Shown here in pieces: positions 39,618-48,600 of a stretch of DNA of 53,572 bases (position 1 is its first letter; the number at the start of each line of letters is the position of its first letter). Below the pieces are notes generated by a model, which was not told the origin of the DNA, did not search any database, and saw nothing but the letters and a program-made list of their open reading frames with translations. Location: the NCBI GenBank assembly GCA_029262035.1, contig JAJDAE010000059.1, positions 1 through 53,572 of the forward strand, in the 5' to 3' direction. Both the position numbers and the translations under genes were made by a program. The stretch comes from Candidatus Zhuqueibacterota bacterium (GTDB taxonomy: Bacteria > Zhuqueibacterota > Zhuqueibacteria > Oceanimicrobiales > Oceanimicrobiaceae).

Positions 39618-41027
39618 CTATTCAACCTCATCATCCAAAAAATATTTATTCAGCTTATTATGCATTGTTTTCAAACTGATTCCCAGAAGCTGTGCTGCCT
39701 TTGTCTTATTATTGTTGGTCATCTCCAGTGTTTTGTAAATGACCTCTTTCTCAATTTCTTCAAGAGATTTACCGAGTTGAATGGCGTCTCCTTCCGCAGA
39801 ACTATTATTGAGATAAAATATGTGCTTCGGCAGATGAGACACTTCAATAGTATCGCCTTTGCAGAGAATAACAGCACGTTCGATAAGATTGCGCAACTCA
39901 CGGACATTGCCAGGCCAATGATACTTATTTAAAACATCCAGGCACTCATCTGAAAACCTCTTAACCTGTTTGTTATTTGACATGTTAAATTTCTTAATAA
40001 ATTCTTCAGCGAGGAGCGGCAAATCACTGATACGTTCGCGTAAAGGCGGCAACTCAATATCCATAACACTGAGCCGGAAATATAAATCTTCACGCAGCAA
40101 ACCGTCAGCAAGCGCCGTTTTAATATCTCGATTTGTTGCGGCAACAACACGGACATCAACAGAAATTTCTTTCGTGCCTCCAAGTTTCCAGAAAGTCTTT
40201 TCTTCAAGTACACGAAGTAACTTTGCCTGGGTATCAATCGGCATTTCGCCGATTTCATCTAAAAATAATGTTCCGTTATTTGCTAATTCAAAGCACCCGG
40301 CCTTTTCCTTTATTGCCCCCGTAAAAGCGCCTTTTTCATGACCAAAAAGCTCACTGTCCAGTAAATCTCGTGGAAAAGCCGAGCAATTTACAGCTATAAA
40401 CGGCTCCTTGCTGCGGCTGCTTTTATTATGAATTGCCTGGGCAACCAACTCTTTTCCCGTACCGCTTTCTCCCGTAATGAGCACGCTCGCCGTGGTATCT
40501 GCCACAGCATCAATAAGCTCGTTCACCTCAACCATGGAATCATGTTCACCGATCATCCTGGAAAGTTTTTCCAATGCAAGTTCGAGTTTTTTATTCTCCG
40601 ACGAAAGGCTTTGATTTTTTTCTACCAGATTTCGGTTCCTGGCTGCCAGGTCGTATCTTTCAAGAGCTTTAGGAACAATAGAGCGCAAACGTTTGGGCTG
40701 TACAGGCTTGGTAAGATAATCATACGCGCCCTCTTTCATGGCTTCCACAGCTGTATTAACCGTGCCTTGCCCGGTAATTATAATAACTTCAGTGGGAATA
40801 TTTTGTGCCTTGACTTCCTTTAAAATTTCCAAACCGGTGCGTCCAGGCATGTTCAAATCAACCAACGCCAACGGAATCGTTTCTTCCTTTAAGAGTGTTA
40901 ATGCGCCATCGCCGTCCCGCGCAGTTTTCGTTTTATAATCTTCTTCATTTAATAAAGCTGCAAGCCCTTCAATAATTGAAGATTCATCATCTGCGATTAA
41001 AATTGTATAATCTGTATTCGAAGCCAT
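39618..41027 (-). CDS. NtrC-family sigma-54 response regulator
   Basis: A 469-residue activator with intact domains. The receiver is residues 5-120: LIADDESS, Asp in LALVDLNMPG, Thr in VIIITGQG and Lys in LTKPVQP. The AAA+ domain spans about 150-385 with GESGTGKE, the sigma-54 contact loop GAFTGAIKEKAG, Walker B TLFLDEIGEM and the sensor LREDLYFRLSV. The Fis HTH ends the protein (NNNKTKAAQLLGISLKTMHNKL). It is three bases downstream of the histidine-kinase gene, forming a classical two-component operon. A sigma-54 promoter begins about 195 bases beyond its stop, controlling the envelope operon, so local activation is likely (inference). Confidence 0.95.
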   Translation of the reverse strand: MASNTDYTILIADDESSIIEGLAALLNEEDYKTKTARDGDGALTLLKEETIPLALVDLNMPGRTGLEILKEVKAQNIPTEVIIITGQGTVNTAVEAMKEGAYDYLTKPVQPKRLRSIVPKALERYDLAARNRNLVEKNQSLSSENKKLELALEKLSRMIGEHDSMVEVNELIDAVADTTASVLITGESGTGKELVAQAIHNKSSRSKEPFIAVNCSAFPRDLLDSELFGHEKGAFTGAIKEKAGCFELANNGTLFLDEIGEMPIDTQAKLLRVLEEKTFWKLGGTKEISVDVRVVAATNRDIKTALADGLLREDLYFRLSVMDIELPPLRERISDLPLLAEEFIKKFNMSNNKQVKRFSDECLDVLNKYHWPGNVRELRNLIERAVILCKGDTIEVSHLPKHIFYLNNSSAEGDAIQLGKSLEEIEKEVIYKTLEMTNNNKTKAAQLLGISLKTMHNKLNKYFLDDEVE

Positions 41028-41030
41028 AGT

Positions 41031-42452
41031 TTAAACCGTATTTATGATAACCGTTGCGATTGTGCCCTTGCCAACCTTGCTTTCAAATTGAAGTTGGCCG
41101 CCGTTCGCCTCAACAATTCTTTTGGTTACGGGTAAACCAATTCCCGAACCTTGTTTCTTAGTCGTGTAATATAAATCGAATATTTTCTTCAGCTCTTCTT
41201 TTGCAATTCCCGCGCCATTATCTTTAATAGATATCATTATTTTTCGCGCCTTCTCCCAGGTACGAATAGAAATTTTGCTACCTTCAGGACTTGCATGAAT
41301 GGCATTGATCATCAAATTATGAAACACCTGCCCCATCTGATTTGAATCGACCATTACATTGGACATGCTTTTACCAAACCGTGTTTCAATTTTGATCTTA
41401 CCTTTCCCAGCGTCGGCAGAAGCCATTTTACAAACATCACTAACGATAGAATTAATTTGCAGTTTCTCTTTTTGCGGCACCCCGGGACGAAAATATCGTA
41501 AAAACCCGTCAATAACCTCACTCAAATGCTCAATTTCCAGCTCAATAATTTTGACATGTTTTAACGATTCTGCCTTGGCGCGTTCCTTCTGAATTTTTGT
41601 TTTCAAGACATCTGTATTGAGTACCAACGCATGAAGTGGGTTTTTTACCTCGTGCGCCATGACATCTAAATATTTAAACATTGTTCGCATTTCAGTTGTA
41701 AGAGAATTTTTCTTTTGAACAGCAGTTCTCTGCACGGAGTCGAGCTGTTCGAGCCGCATTAACGCACGATCCACTTTTTCAAAGACAAGATGGAATTCAT
41801 CAGAACTTTTACTTTTAATACGAAACCCATATTTCCGCTTATCTATTTGAGACATTGCCTTTTCAACAATTTTCATTGGTGTTCCGGCGCCTTTACCCAT
41901 AACCCCGGCAATTAAAATTGCACAAATAACCGCGCCTACACTAATCAAAAATATTTGAATCATAAACGTGCGCTTGGAATCCCGCACATTAAGGGTAGGA
42001 TTAATAATTAGATTGGCAGTGAGAAGTTCATTCGTTTTTAAGTGCCAACTGGCCTGGTAGAAGTCACTCTTTCTTTTTACGACTACTATTTCAGTTGAAT
42101 CACTTTTGGGTCTCTTTAATAACTGTGCTCCGTTAACTCTTTCCAAAAAAGAAAAGACAATTGTCGAATCTCCTGAGAAAACAAAAAAATCCTGGATTGC
42201 AGGATAGCCTCTACTAAACTCTAAAAAACGACTTCGAGTTGCTTGATTTTCTGATTGGTTCCACGCCACTTTATTTAAAGCAGTATCAGTTTCTAAAAAT
42301 GCACGTGTATCTCTCGCCAGGTAAAAAGCTTTTTCTTCAGAGAAATTATCGATAATATCATTTAATCCGAAAAAAAAGTAGTAATTGAAAGTTCCAACAA
42401 TAGTGAGAACCAAAATTAGCAGAATGAATAATTGTTTGTGAAATATCTTCAT
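41031..42452 (-). CDS. Membrane sensor histidine kinase
   Basis: A 473-residue kinase. Transmembrane helices lie at about residues 8-28 and 160-185, enclosing a roughly 130-residue periplasmic sensor of unknown ligand. A HAMP-like segment follows (about 186-240), then the phospho-acceptor helix with His in VMAHEVKNPLHAL (about 265), and a GHKL ATPase with N box HNLMINAIHAS, DNGAGI and GSGIGLPVTK. It should phosphorylate the NtrC-type regulator whose gene starts three bases after its stop. The upstream intergenic region to 42580 is shared with the divergent adenosyltransferase gene. Confidence 0.94.
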   Translation of the reverse strand: MKIFHKQLFILLILVLTIVGTFNYYFFFGLNDIIDNFSEEKAFYLARDTRAFLETDTALNKVAWNQSENQATRSRFLEFSRGYPAIQDFFVFSGDSTIVFSFLERVNGAQLLKRPKSDSTEIVVVKRKSDFYQASWHLKTNELLTANLIINPTLNVRDSKRTFMIQIFLISVGAVICAILIAGVMGKGAGTPMKIVEKAMSQIDKRKYGFRIKSKSSDEFHLVFEKVDRALMRLEQLDSVQRTAVQKKNSLTTEMRTMFKYLDVMAHEVKNPLHALVLNTDVLKTKIQKERAKAESLKHVKIIELEIEHLSEVIDGFLRYFRPGVPQKEKLQINSIVSDVCKMASADAGKGKIKIETRFGKSMSNVMVDSNQMGQVFHNLMINAIHASPEGSKISIRTWEKARKIMISIKDNGAGIAKEELKKIFDLYYTTKKQGSGIGLPVTKRIVEANGGQLQFESKVGKGTIATVIINTV

Positions 42453-42579
42453 AAGTCCTTTGTCGAAAGGATGAAATTAACATGACACTTGCAAAATGTC
42501 AAGATAAATCCCGCGCAGTTTTCGCTTGATAAAAATGTAAGGCATTTTTATTTTACAACAAAATTAAAATAGAGGCAAT

Positions 42580-43146
42580 ATGAAATACCGTATTACAAAA
42601 GTATATACAAAACAAGGGGACAAGGGCACAACCCGGCTCGGTGGTGGGCAGCTGGTAAGCAAGGACTCCATACGAGTAAAAGCCTACGGTGAAGTTGATG
42701 AGTTAAATTCAGCTATCGGTATTGTTTTGGCCTTTGAGCCAATCCCGGAGATTAAAGATGATTTGATAAAAATTCAGCATGAACTTTTTGTTTTGGGTTC
42801 GGATTTATGTGTTTTGGAGGAAGATAAATCCAATTTTAAAATGGAAGTAATTTCCGAGAAACATGTCACTTATTTGGAAAATTTGATGGATAAAATGAAT
42901 GAAGCACTGAAACCACTTGAGGACTTTATTCTTCCGGGCGGATGTAAAACCTCTGCTTTTCTTCATCAGGCAAGAACAATTTGTCGCAGGGCAGAAACAA
43001 CAGTTACAAGCTTAACAAAACAGGAAAATATAAACGCAACGGTAATAAAATACTTGAATCGCCTCTCAGATGCATTATTCGTTTTGGCAAGATATCAGAA
43101 TTTCAAAACAGGCTTTGAAGATATTTATTGGACAAAAGGCGCATAG
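42580..43146 (+). CDS. Cob(I)yrinic acid a,c-diamide adenosyltransferase, PduO type
   Basis: A 188-residue ATP:cob(I)alamin adenosyltransferase that makes coenzyme B12. Family signatures: ITKVYTKQGDKGTTRLGGG at the N-terminus (ATP-binding loop), VKAYGEVDELNSAIG, and the C-terminal RTICRRAETTV with RLSDALFVLARY. The length is typical of PduO/MMAB proteins, which are trimers. It is alone on the + strand, divergent from the histidine-kinase gene. AGAGGC precedes the ATG by about six bases. No other B12 gene is nearby, which is common for this salvage enzyme. No cobalamin riboswitch was seen in the 127-base leader. Confidence 0.95.
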   Translation: MKYRITKVYTKQGDKGTTRLGGGQLVSKDSIRVKAYGEVDELNSAIGIVLAFEPIPEIKDDLIKIQHELFVLGSDLCVLEEDKSNFKMEVISEKHVTYLENLMDKMNEALKPLEDFILPGGCKTSAFLHQARTICRRAETTVTSLTKQENINATVIKYLNRLSDALFVLARYQNFKTGFEDIYWTKGA

Positions 43147-43206
43147 AGATTCAATTATTTTTAGCTGGATATATTGAAAACGAAGCACGTTGAGATTCAC
43201 GCTATC

Positions 43207-44295
43207 TCAAATCAAAGAAAATCCAACCGGAACATTGAATGCTCTTTCAACAAACCACAAAAGTCCAAAAACCAGAATTATTGAAGAAACTCCGTAAACA
43301 AATATCTTTTGCCAGCGAGGCCGCAGCCCATAAAGAATTATTGGGAAAAGTAGCCCAACTATTATAATTTGCCCAATCTCCACACCAATATTAAAAGATA
43401 GTAACGACGCTACCAGTCCCTTTTGCGGTAAACCCAATTCAGTTAAAACACTCGCAAAACCGAAGCCATGAATTAAGCCGAAAATAAATGTAATCATCCA
43501 GCGCTGCTCTGAATTCTTTACAAAAAAATTTTCAACCGCTATGTAAACAATACTTAAAGCAATGAGCGACTCAATGAATCGCGGTGGCAAAACGATGATT
43601 TGTAATGCAGACAAAATTAATGTCAGACTGTGCGCGATTGTAAAAGCTGTAACCAATTTCACCAGGTTTTTAAATTTTCCTCCCAATAAAATCACCCCTA
43701 ACAAAAACAGGATATGATCATAGCCTAGAAAAATGTGCTCAACGCCAAACCGGATAAAATGCAAACTTTTTGAGAAAACCGATAGGTTTGGATTGTCCAG
43801 CAGAAAAATATCATCAGGAAAATCTTCACTCAAAATTGCTTGCTGAGTTTGGGTTCCGAGTTTGAGCAAAATCAAGTTTTTATGAAGTGGATTTAAATTT
43901 TCATAATAATTTGTGTAAATGGCAAGCGTTCGCAGATATTGCGGTATCTCGGCTTCATAGCTGAACTTCACCAAACTTTTCCCGAGTTCGTCAATATAAG
44001 GAAGCGCCCCTAAAACTTGTAAATCCAGCTTCGTACCATTAATTTCAAAACCATACCTTTGTCGGAAATAATCTTGCATATTCACAAGTATTGAATCTCG
44101 GCGGCTCACAGTACTTTTTGAAGCTTCAAATTTATGGTTGAAAACCAAATTCAGATCGTCCTGACTCAAAGTTAGTTCGAACATGAGTTTGTTGATTTCC
44201 GGCCGAATGACGATTTCGGAGTAACTCGTGTTAATTTCGTGAGCAGATAAATAGGAGGTGAACAGAAATAATATTGTGAGGAGATACTTTTTCAA
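43207..44295 (-). CDS. HupE/UreJ-type membrane protein
   Basis: A 362-residue protein. A signal peptide (residues 1-18) and a roughly 150-residue exported domain (YSEIVIRPEINKLMFEL ...) are followed by about six transmembrane helices in the HupE/UreJ_2 family pattern: FIRFGVEHIFLGYDHILFLLG, FTIAHSLTLILS and GLIHGFGFAS, with histidines placed for metal binding. Relatives are proposed to carry nickel or other metals, but the version with an exported N-terminal domain is common in FCB bacteria and has no proven substrate. Its ATG overlaps the cdaA stop by four bases, the third gene of a folP-cdaA operon. The link to c-di-AMP is only genomic. Confidence 0.82.
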   Translation of the reverse strand: MKKYLLTILFLFTSYLSAHEINTSYSEIVIRPEINKLMFELTLSQDDLNLVFNHKFEASKSTVSRRDSILVNMQDYFRQRYGFEINGTKLDLQVLGALPYIDELGKSLVKFSYEAEIPQYLRTLAIYTNYYENLNPLHKNLILLKLGTQTQQAILSEDFPDDIFLLDNPNLSVFSKSLHFIRFGVEHIFLGYDHILFLLGVILLGGKFKNLVKLVTAFTIAHSLTLILSALQIIVLPPRFIESLIALSIVYIAVENFFVKNSEQRWMITFIFGLIHGFGFASVLTELGLPQKGLVASLLSFNIGVEIGQIIIVGLLFPIILYGLRPRWQKIFVYGVSSIILVFGLLWFVERAFNVPVGFSLI

Positions 44296-45092
44296 GCAGT
44301 AACCGCGTCAGGTTGCGGCTCCATCTTAAATGAGTTATATAAAACATTGCGTAACCCATCCTTATCCAAATCTAAAATAAGACGACCTTCCTTGGCAATG
44401 GAAACTTTTCCGGTTTCTTCAGAGACAATGATTACTACGGCATCGGATTCTTCTGCAAGACCCACAGCCGCACGATGCCGGGTACCGAGATGTGATTCAA
44501 TATTGGTATCATGACTCAAAGGTAGAATGCATTTTGCCGCTTCAATGACATCATTTTTAATAATCAAAGCGCCATCATGCAAGGGTGATTTTGGGTTAAA
44601 TATCGAGCAAATGAGAGGTGAAGTTACTTCAGCTTGTATTTGTATGCCGGTTTCGGTAATCGCCTTAATGCCCATGTCTCGTGTAACCACAATGAGCCCA
44701 CCATATCTTCTATTGGATAGTTCAATTGCGGCTTTAACAATTTCATCAAATGCTTTTGAACTTGATACTTTTACAAAATACCGAATCAAACGACTTTGCC
44801 CAATAAATATTAACATTCGCCTGAGCTCAGGTTGAAAAATGATTACAAACGCGATAGTCCACACGGTTTTAAGGTTGTCAAAAATCCAGGTCATCGCGCT
44901 CATATTAAATAGGCGCGTCAAGAAAGAGACGATTAAAATAAGCACCAGGCCGACAAACATCTGAGCAGCACGAGATCCTCGTATGAACAAATACAACTTA
45001 TATAAAATCACAGAGACAACAAATATATCTAGCAAATCAAAAACTGTGACTTTAATAAAACCGATATAAAATAATACAAATTGTGAACTCAT
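44292..45092 (-). CDS. cdaA: Diadenylate cyclase CdaA
   Basis: A 266-residue membrane diadenylate cyclase making c-di-AMP from two ATP. Three N-terminal transmembrane helices (about residues 13-33, 42-60 and 70-90) precede the DisA_N domain with the catalytic DGA (173-175) and RHR (205-207) motifs, both intact. The overlap with folP (four bases) and hupE-like gene shows a tight operon. The usual regulator CdaR/YbbR is absent from the window. c-di-AMP typically controls potassium and osmolyte transport and cell-wall balance. Confidence 0.95.
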   Translation of the reverse strand: MSSQFVLFYIGFIKVTVFDLLDIFVVSVILYKLYLFIRGSRAAQMFVGLVLILIVSFLTRLFNMSAMTWIFDNLKTVWTIAFVIIFQPELRRMLIFIGQSRLIRYFVKVSSSKAFDEIVKAAIELSNRRYGGLIVVTRDMGIKAITETGIQIQAEVTSPLICSIFNPKSPLHDGALIIKNDVIEAAKCILPLSHDTNIESHLGTRHRAAVGLAEESDAVVIIVSEETGKVSIAKEGRLILDLDKDGLRNVLYNSFKMEPQPDAVTA

Positions 45093-45943
45093 ACGGACTT
45101 CCCTTTATCCGAAACTGCTGTAAAGTAATCGCTGATTTGTGCCGCTCTCTTGGCTGCCTTTACATCGTGCACTCTTAATATGTGGGCACCCCGGGTAATG
45201 GCAATCGTGTGTGCGGCAATGGTTCCTTCAAGGCATTTCTCTGGCGGCAAGTCCAGGACTCGCCCAATAAACGACTTGCGTGATGCGCCAATTAGAACAG
45301 GCCTGCCCAGCTCGGCGAAGGATTTTAAATCTAAAATAATTTTGTAGTTATCTTCTAACCGTTTGCCAAACCCAATACCCGGATCAAGAATAATATTTTC
45401 CTTTTTAATGCCTGCGCTTTCTGAAAAACCAAGTCTTTCTGTGAAATAATCTTTAATTTCCCCAATAACGTCTTCATAGTGCGGAGCTTGCTGCATGGTT
45501 TTGGGCTTACCCTTCATGTGCATCAAAATAACCGGGCACCCGCTTTCAGCAACTACGCTGACCATTTCCGAATCAAAATACATGGCGCTAATGTCGTTAA
45601 CAATTATCGCACCTGCATCCAGCGCCGCAAGAGCCACCTTCGCCTTATAAGTGTCAATGGAAACCGGAATACTACCGTTTTTCGCCAACTCCCGAATGAC
45701 TGGTATTACCCGACCAATTTCCTCATCTGCCGAAACAGGCTCCGCACCCGGCCGGGAGGATTCTCCGCCAACATCCAAAAAATCAGCCCCATCTGCCCCC
45801 ATTTGCAATCCGGACTGGATGGCTTGATTTATGGTTTGTTTACGGCTTTCCGGGAAAAATGAGTCTGGTGTACAATTTATCACACCCATTATGTGTGTGC
45901 GATTGGCAAGGTCAAATCGCTTCCCGAAACAATTTAAATACAT
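45089..45943 (-). CDS. folP: Dihydropteroate synthase
   Basis: A 284-residue folate biosynthesis enzyme that joins 4-aminobenzoate to dihydropterin pyrophosphate. Signatures in order: GVINCTPDSFF, DVGGESSRPGAE, IVNDISA, ILDPGIGFGK, IGASRKSFIGR and the C-terminal RVHDV. All catalytic loops are complete, including the sulfonamide-contact loop. It is the first gene of folP-cdaA-hupE-like on the - strand, following a terminator that isolates it from ftsH. The Asp/Asn at loop 1 and the Lys-Ser pair in ASRKS are standard. It is cytosolic and essential in most bacteria unable to import folate. FtsH next to FolP is a known bacterial gene order. Confidence 0.96.
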   Translation of the reverse strand: MYLNCFGKRFDLANRTHIMGVINCTPDSFFPESRKQTINQAIQSGLQMGADGADFLDVGGESSRPGAEPVSADEEIGRVIPVIRELAKNGSIPVSIDTYKAKVALAALDAGAIIVNDISAMYFDSEMVSVVAESGCPVILMHMKGKPKTMQQAPHYEDVIGEIKDYFTERLGFSESAGIKKENIILDPGIGFGKRLEDNYKIILDLKSFAELGRPVLIGASRKSFIGRVLDLPPEKCLEGTIAAHTIAITRGAHILRVHDVKAAKRAAQISDYFTAVSDKGKSV

Positions 45944-45960
45944 TGTTTTCTCTCACAAAC

Positions 45961-46005
45961 AAAAAAGAGTTGAACATAGTACACGCTTATGTTCAACTCT
46001 TTTTT
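45961..46005. terminator. Bidirectional intrinsic terminator after ftsH
   Basis: A perfect 18-base arm (45961-45978, AAAAAAGAGTTGAACATA) pairs with 45988-46005 around nine bases. It is terminator-like on both strands and lies between ftsH (stop 46025) and the folP start (45943). Confidence 0.88.
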
Positions 46006-46024
46006 CAATCATCTTATGGAGTAC

Positions 46025-48016
46025 TTATTTTTTCTTGTCGTCGACAGGCTCTTTGTTCTTTTTTTTGCCATTAGAAGAGGCCTGAGGCTTTTTAACTTCG
46101 AGAGGCTTTAGTTTCTTCCCATCAAGAATCAGATCAATTTCAACTCCATCCAGGGTTTCGCGTTCAAGCAAAGCCTTGGTTAAATCGTGAAGCTTGTCGA
46201 CATGTTTTTCAATTATGCTCATCGATTTTTTCTCAGCAGAGTAAACGAACTGCTTAATTTCGTCATCGATTAACTCAGCAGTTTTTTCACTGTAATCCTG
46301 ATGTTTGTGGATTTCACGTGCAATAAATATCTCTTCATCTTGCTTACCAAATGTTAATGGCCCGAGTTTTGTACTCATTCCCCATTCGCAGACCATTTTT
46401 CTGGCAAGCCCAGTGGCACGCTCAATATCATTACCGGCGCCAGTTGTCAATTCATTCATAACCACTTTTTCGGCAGCACGTCCTCCCAAAAGATGTACCA
46501 GCATGCCTTCGCAATATGTTTTAGAATGACTATGTTTTTCATCTATGGGAAGTGACGTTGTTACGCCAAGAGCTCTTCCTCGTGGAATAATCGTCACTTT
46601 ATGAATCGGATCGGCGCTTTTCGTAAACTTGGCAACAAGAACGTGTCCCGCTTCATGATAAGCAGTCATGCGCTTTTCATCCTCGGTAATCAGCATACTC
46701 TTTCGTTCAGCGCCCATCATTACTTTATCTTTGGCGTATTCAAAATCGTCCATTTCAACAATTTTTTTGTTAAAACGAGCGGCCAAAAGCGCAGCTTCAT
46801 TTACCAGATTTGCCAAGTCGGCACCGGAAAATCCCGGTGTGCCTTTTGCAAGGGTCTTAAGATCCACATCTTTTGCAATTGGAATATTCTGGGAATGTAC
46901 TTTGAGAATACCTTCTCGCCCACGAACATCCGGACGGTCGACCACAATCTGGCGATCAAAGCGTCCCGGTCGTAATAAGGCTTGATCAAGCACATCCGGT
47001 CTGTTAGTGGCTGCGATTAGAATCACACCCTCGTTCGACTCAAAGCCATCCATTTCAACCAGAAGCTGATTTAAGGTTTGTTCGCGCTCATCATGTCCAC
47101 CACCAAGCCCCGCGCCACGATGCCGCCCGACAGCATCTACTTCATCAATAAAAATAATACAAGGCGCATTTTTTTTGCCCTGCTCAAAAAGGTCGCGTAC
47201 ACGCGAAGCACCAACTCCAACAAACATTTCAACAAAATCTGCACCGGACATGCTAAAAAATGGTACACCCGCTTCACCGGCAACTGCTTTCGCAAGTAGA
47301 GTTTTACCAGTTCCGGGAGGACCCAGTAGTAAAGCGCCTTTTGGAATTTTACCGCCTAGCTTTTGATATTTATCGGGATCCTTCAGGAATTCAATAATTT
47401 CACGTAATTCCTGTTTGGCTTCATCCGCACCGGCAACATTATCAAAAGTAACTTTTGCCTGATTTTCAGTCAGAAGCTTGGCGCGTGACTTTCCAAAAGA
47501 AAAAATTCCTTTTGCACCGCCGCCACCTTGCATTCTCCGAAGAATGAAAATCCAAAGTACACCAAAGAGAATCCATGGCAACAGATTAAAAACGTAATCC
47601 CACCAATCGTGAGAAATCTGCTTAAACTCAAGAGCAACTTCATACTCCTTGATCCACTTGTTGGCTGTTTCATCATCGGGAGCTTCAGGCAAAGTCGCTT
47701 TAAACCGACTGTAGACAACGCGCTTACCGGCAACGTTATGTGCAGCTTCAGCCCGCAACTTACCTTGGAACTCTTTGCCCTCGACTATCGCTTCTTCAAT
47801 TTCTTTATTTTCAAGATGTTTTACAAATTCGGTATAACTAATGTCCAACGCGCTTTTTTCTTCAAAGCTAAATCTTTGAGAAATCCAGATGGAAACTATG
47901 ATTATAATTAACCAAAAAGTTAGCGTTCTCGTCGCTTTTTTCCACTGAAAGTTTTCGTCTTTTTTGGGTTTATTTAAACCGGGGCGCTTAGACTTTTTCT
48001 GATTATTCTTACTCAA
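46025..48016 (-). CDS. ftsH: ATP-dependent zinc metalloprotease FtsH
   Basis: A 663-residue membrane AAA+ protease that degrades membrane and regulatory proteins. Two transmembrane helices (about 31-46 and 140-160) flank a periplasmic domain. The AAA+ module has Walker A GPPGTGKT (232-239), Walker [10 protein letters not shown] (287-295) and the second region of homology [19 protein letters not shown]; the M41 zinc site HEAGH is at 454-458. The C-terminal tail is a lysine-rich low-complexity stretch (after about residue 630). It is 34 bases downstream of hpt. The order tilS-hpt-ftsH is a widely conserved bacterial arrangement. Confidence 0.97.
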   Translation of the reverse strand: MSKNNQKKSKRPGLNKPKKDENFQWKKATRTLTFWLIIIIVSIWISQRFSFEEKSALDISYTEFVKHLENKEIEEAIVEGKEFQGKLRAEAAHNVAGKRVVYSRFKATLPEAPDDETANKWIKEYEVALEFKQISHDWWDYVFNLLPWILFGVLWIFILRRMQGGGGAKGIFSFGKSRAKLLTENQAKVTFDNVAGADEAKQELREIIEFLKDPDKYQKLGGKIPKGALLLGPPGTGKTLLAKAVAGEAGVPFFSMSGADFVEMFVGVGASRVRDLFEQGKKNAPCIIFIDEVDAVGRHRGAGLGGGHDEREQTLNQLLVEMDGFESNEGVILIAATNRPDVLDQALLRPGRFDRQIVVDRPDVRGREGILKVHSQNIPIAKDVDLKTLAKGTPGFSGADLANLVNEAALLAARFNKKIVEMDDFEYAKDKVMMGAERKSMLITEDEKRMTAYHEAGHVLVAKFTKSADPIHKVTIIPRGRALGVTTSLPIDEKHSHSKTYCEGMLVHLLGGRAAEKVVMNELTTGAGNDIERATGLARKMVCEWGMSTKLGPLTFGKQDEEIFIAREIHKHQDYSEKTAELIDDEIKQFVYSAEKKSMSIIEKHVDKLHDLTKALLERETLDGVEIDLILDGKKLKPLEVKKPQASSNGKKKNKEPVDDKKK

Positions 48017-48050
48017 AGTATTTTATTCCTCGTTATGATTTATCACAATT

Positions 48051-48599
48051 CTATTCCATTAGATAAACGGCTGGTAAGTTACGAAACTTTTGCGCATAAT
48101 CCAATCCATACCCAACAACAAAGCGGTCCGGAATATTAAACCCAACATAGTCGATTGAATAATCAACACGCGCTGTTCCTTCTTTTACCAACAAAGATAC
48201 AAATTTTAATGATTTTGGTTCCACTTTTCCGAGTCGTTCCCGAAGATAATTAACAGAATATCCTGAGTCCACAATATCTTCAACAACTATTACATGCCGA
48301 TTTTTTAAGTGAGCGTCAACGTCTTTTTTTAATTTAACCTCTCCGGAAGTCTGCATCGCGTCACCATAACTTGAAATCTTAATGAAATCGACTTCACAAT
48401 CAATGGTGATACTTCGAAATAAATCTGCACAAAAAATAAAACTTCCATTTAATACGCCAATTAAAATCGGAGATAGACCTTCGTAGTCGTTCGAAATTTC
48501 TTGGCCCAACCCTTTTACTTTACTATCAATAGCCTCTTTTGACAATAAAACCTTCTCATCACCACTATCAAAAAATACTTGTGTTTCGTCCGGCACCAA
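48051..48599 (-). CDS. hpt: Hypoxanthine phosphoribosyltransferase
   Basis: A 182-residue purine salvage enzyme converting hypoxanthine or guanine plus PRPP into IMP or GMP. The PRPP-binding loop HVIVVEDIVDSGYS is at about 99-112 (catalytic Asp), with the flexible loop KISSYGDAMQTSGE before it and the base-binding NIPDRFVVGYGLDY near the C-terminus. The start is TTG (48599) or GTG (48596), as no ATG fits; AAAGGG lies just upstream, within the end of tilS. It is two bases from tilS and probably translated by coupling. Confidence 0.96.
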   Translation of the reverse strand: MVPDETQVFFDSGDEKVLLSKEAIDSKVKGLGQEISNDYEGLSPILIGVLNGSFIFCADLFRSITIDCEVDFIKISSYGDAMQTSGEVKLKKDVDAHLKNRHVIVVEDIVDSGYSVNYLRERLGKVEPKSLKFVSLLVKEGTARVDYSIDYVGFNIPDRFVVGYGLDYAQKFRNLPAVYLME

Positions 48600-48600
48600 T

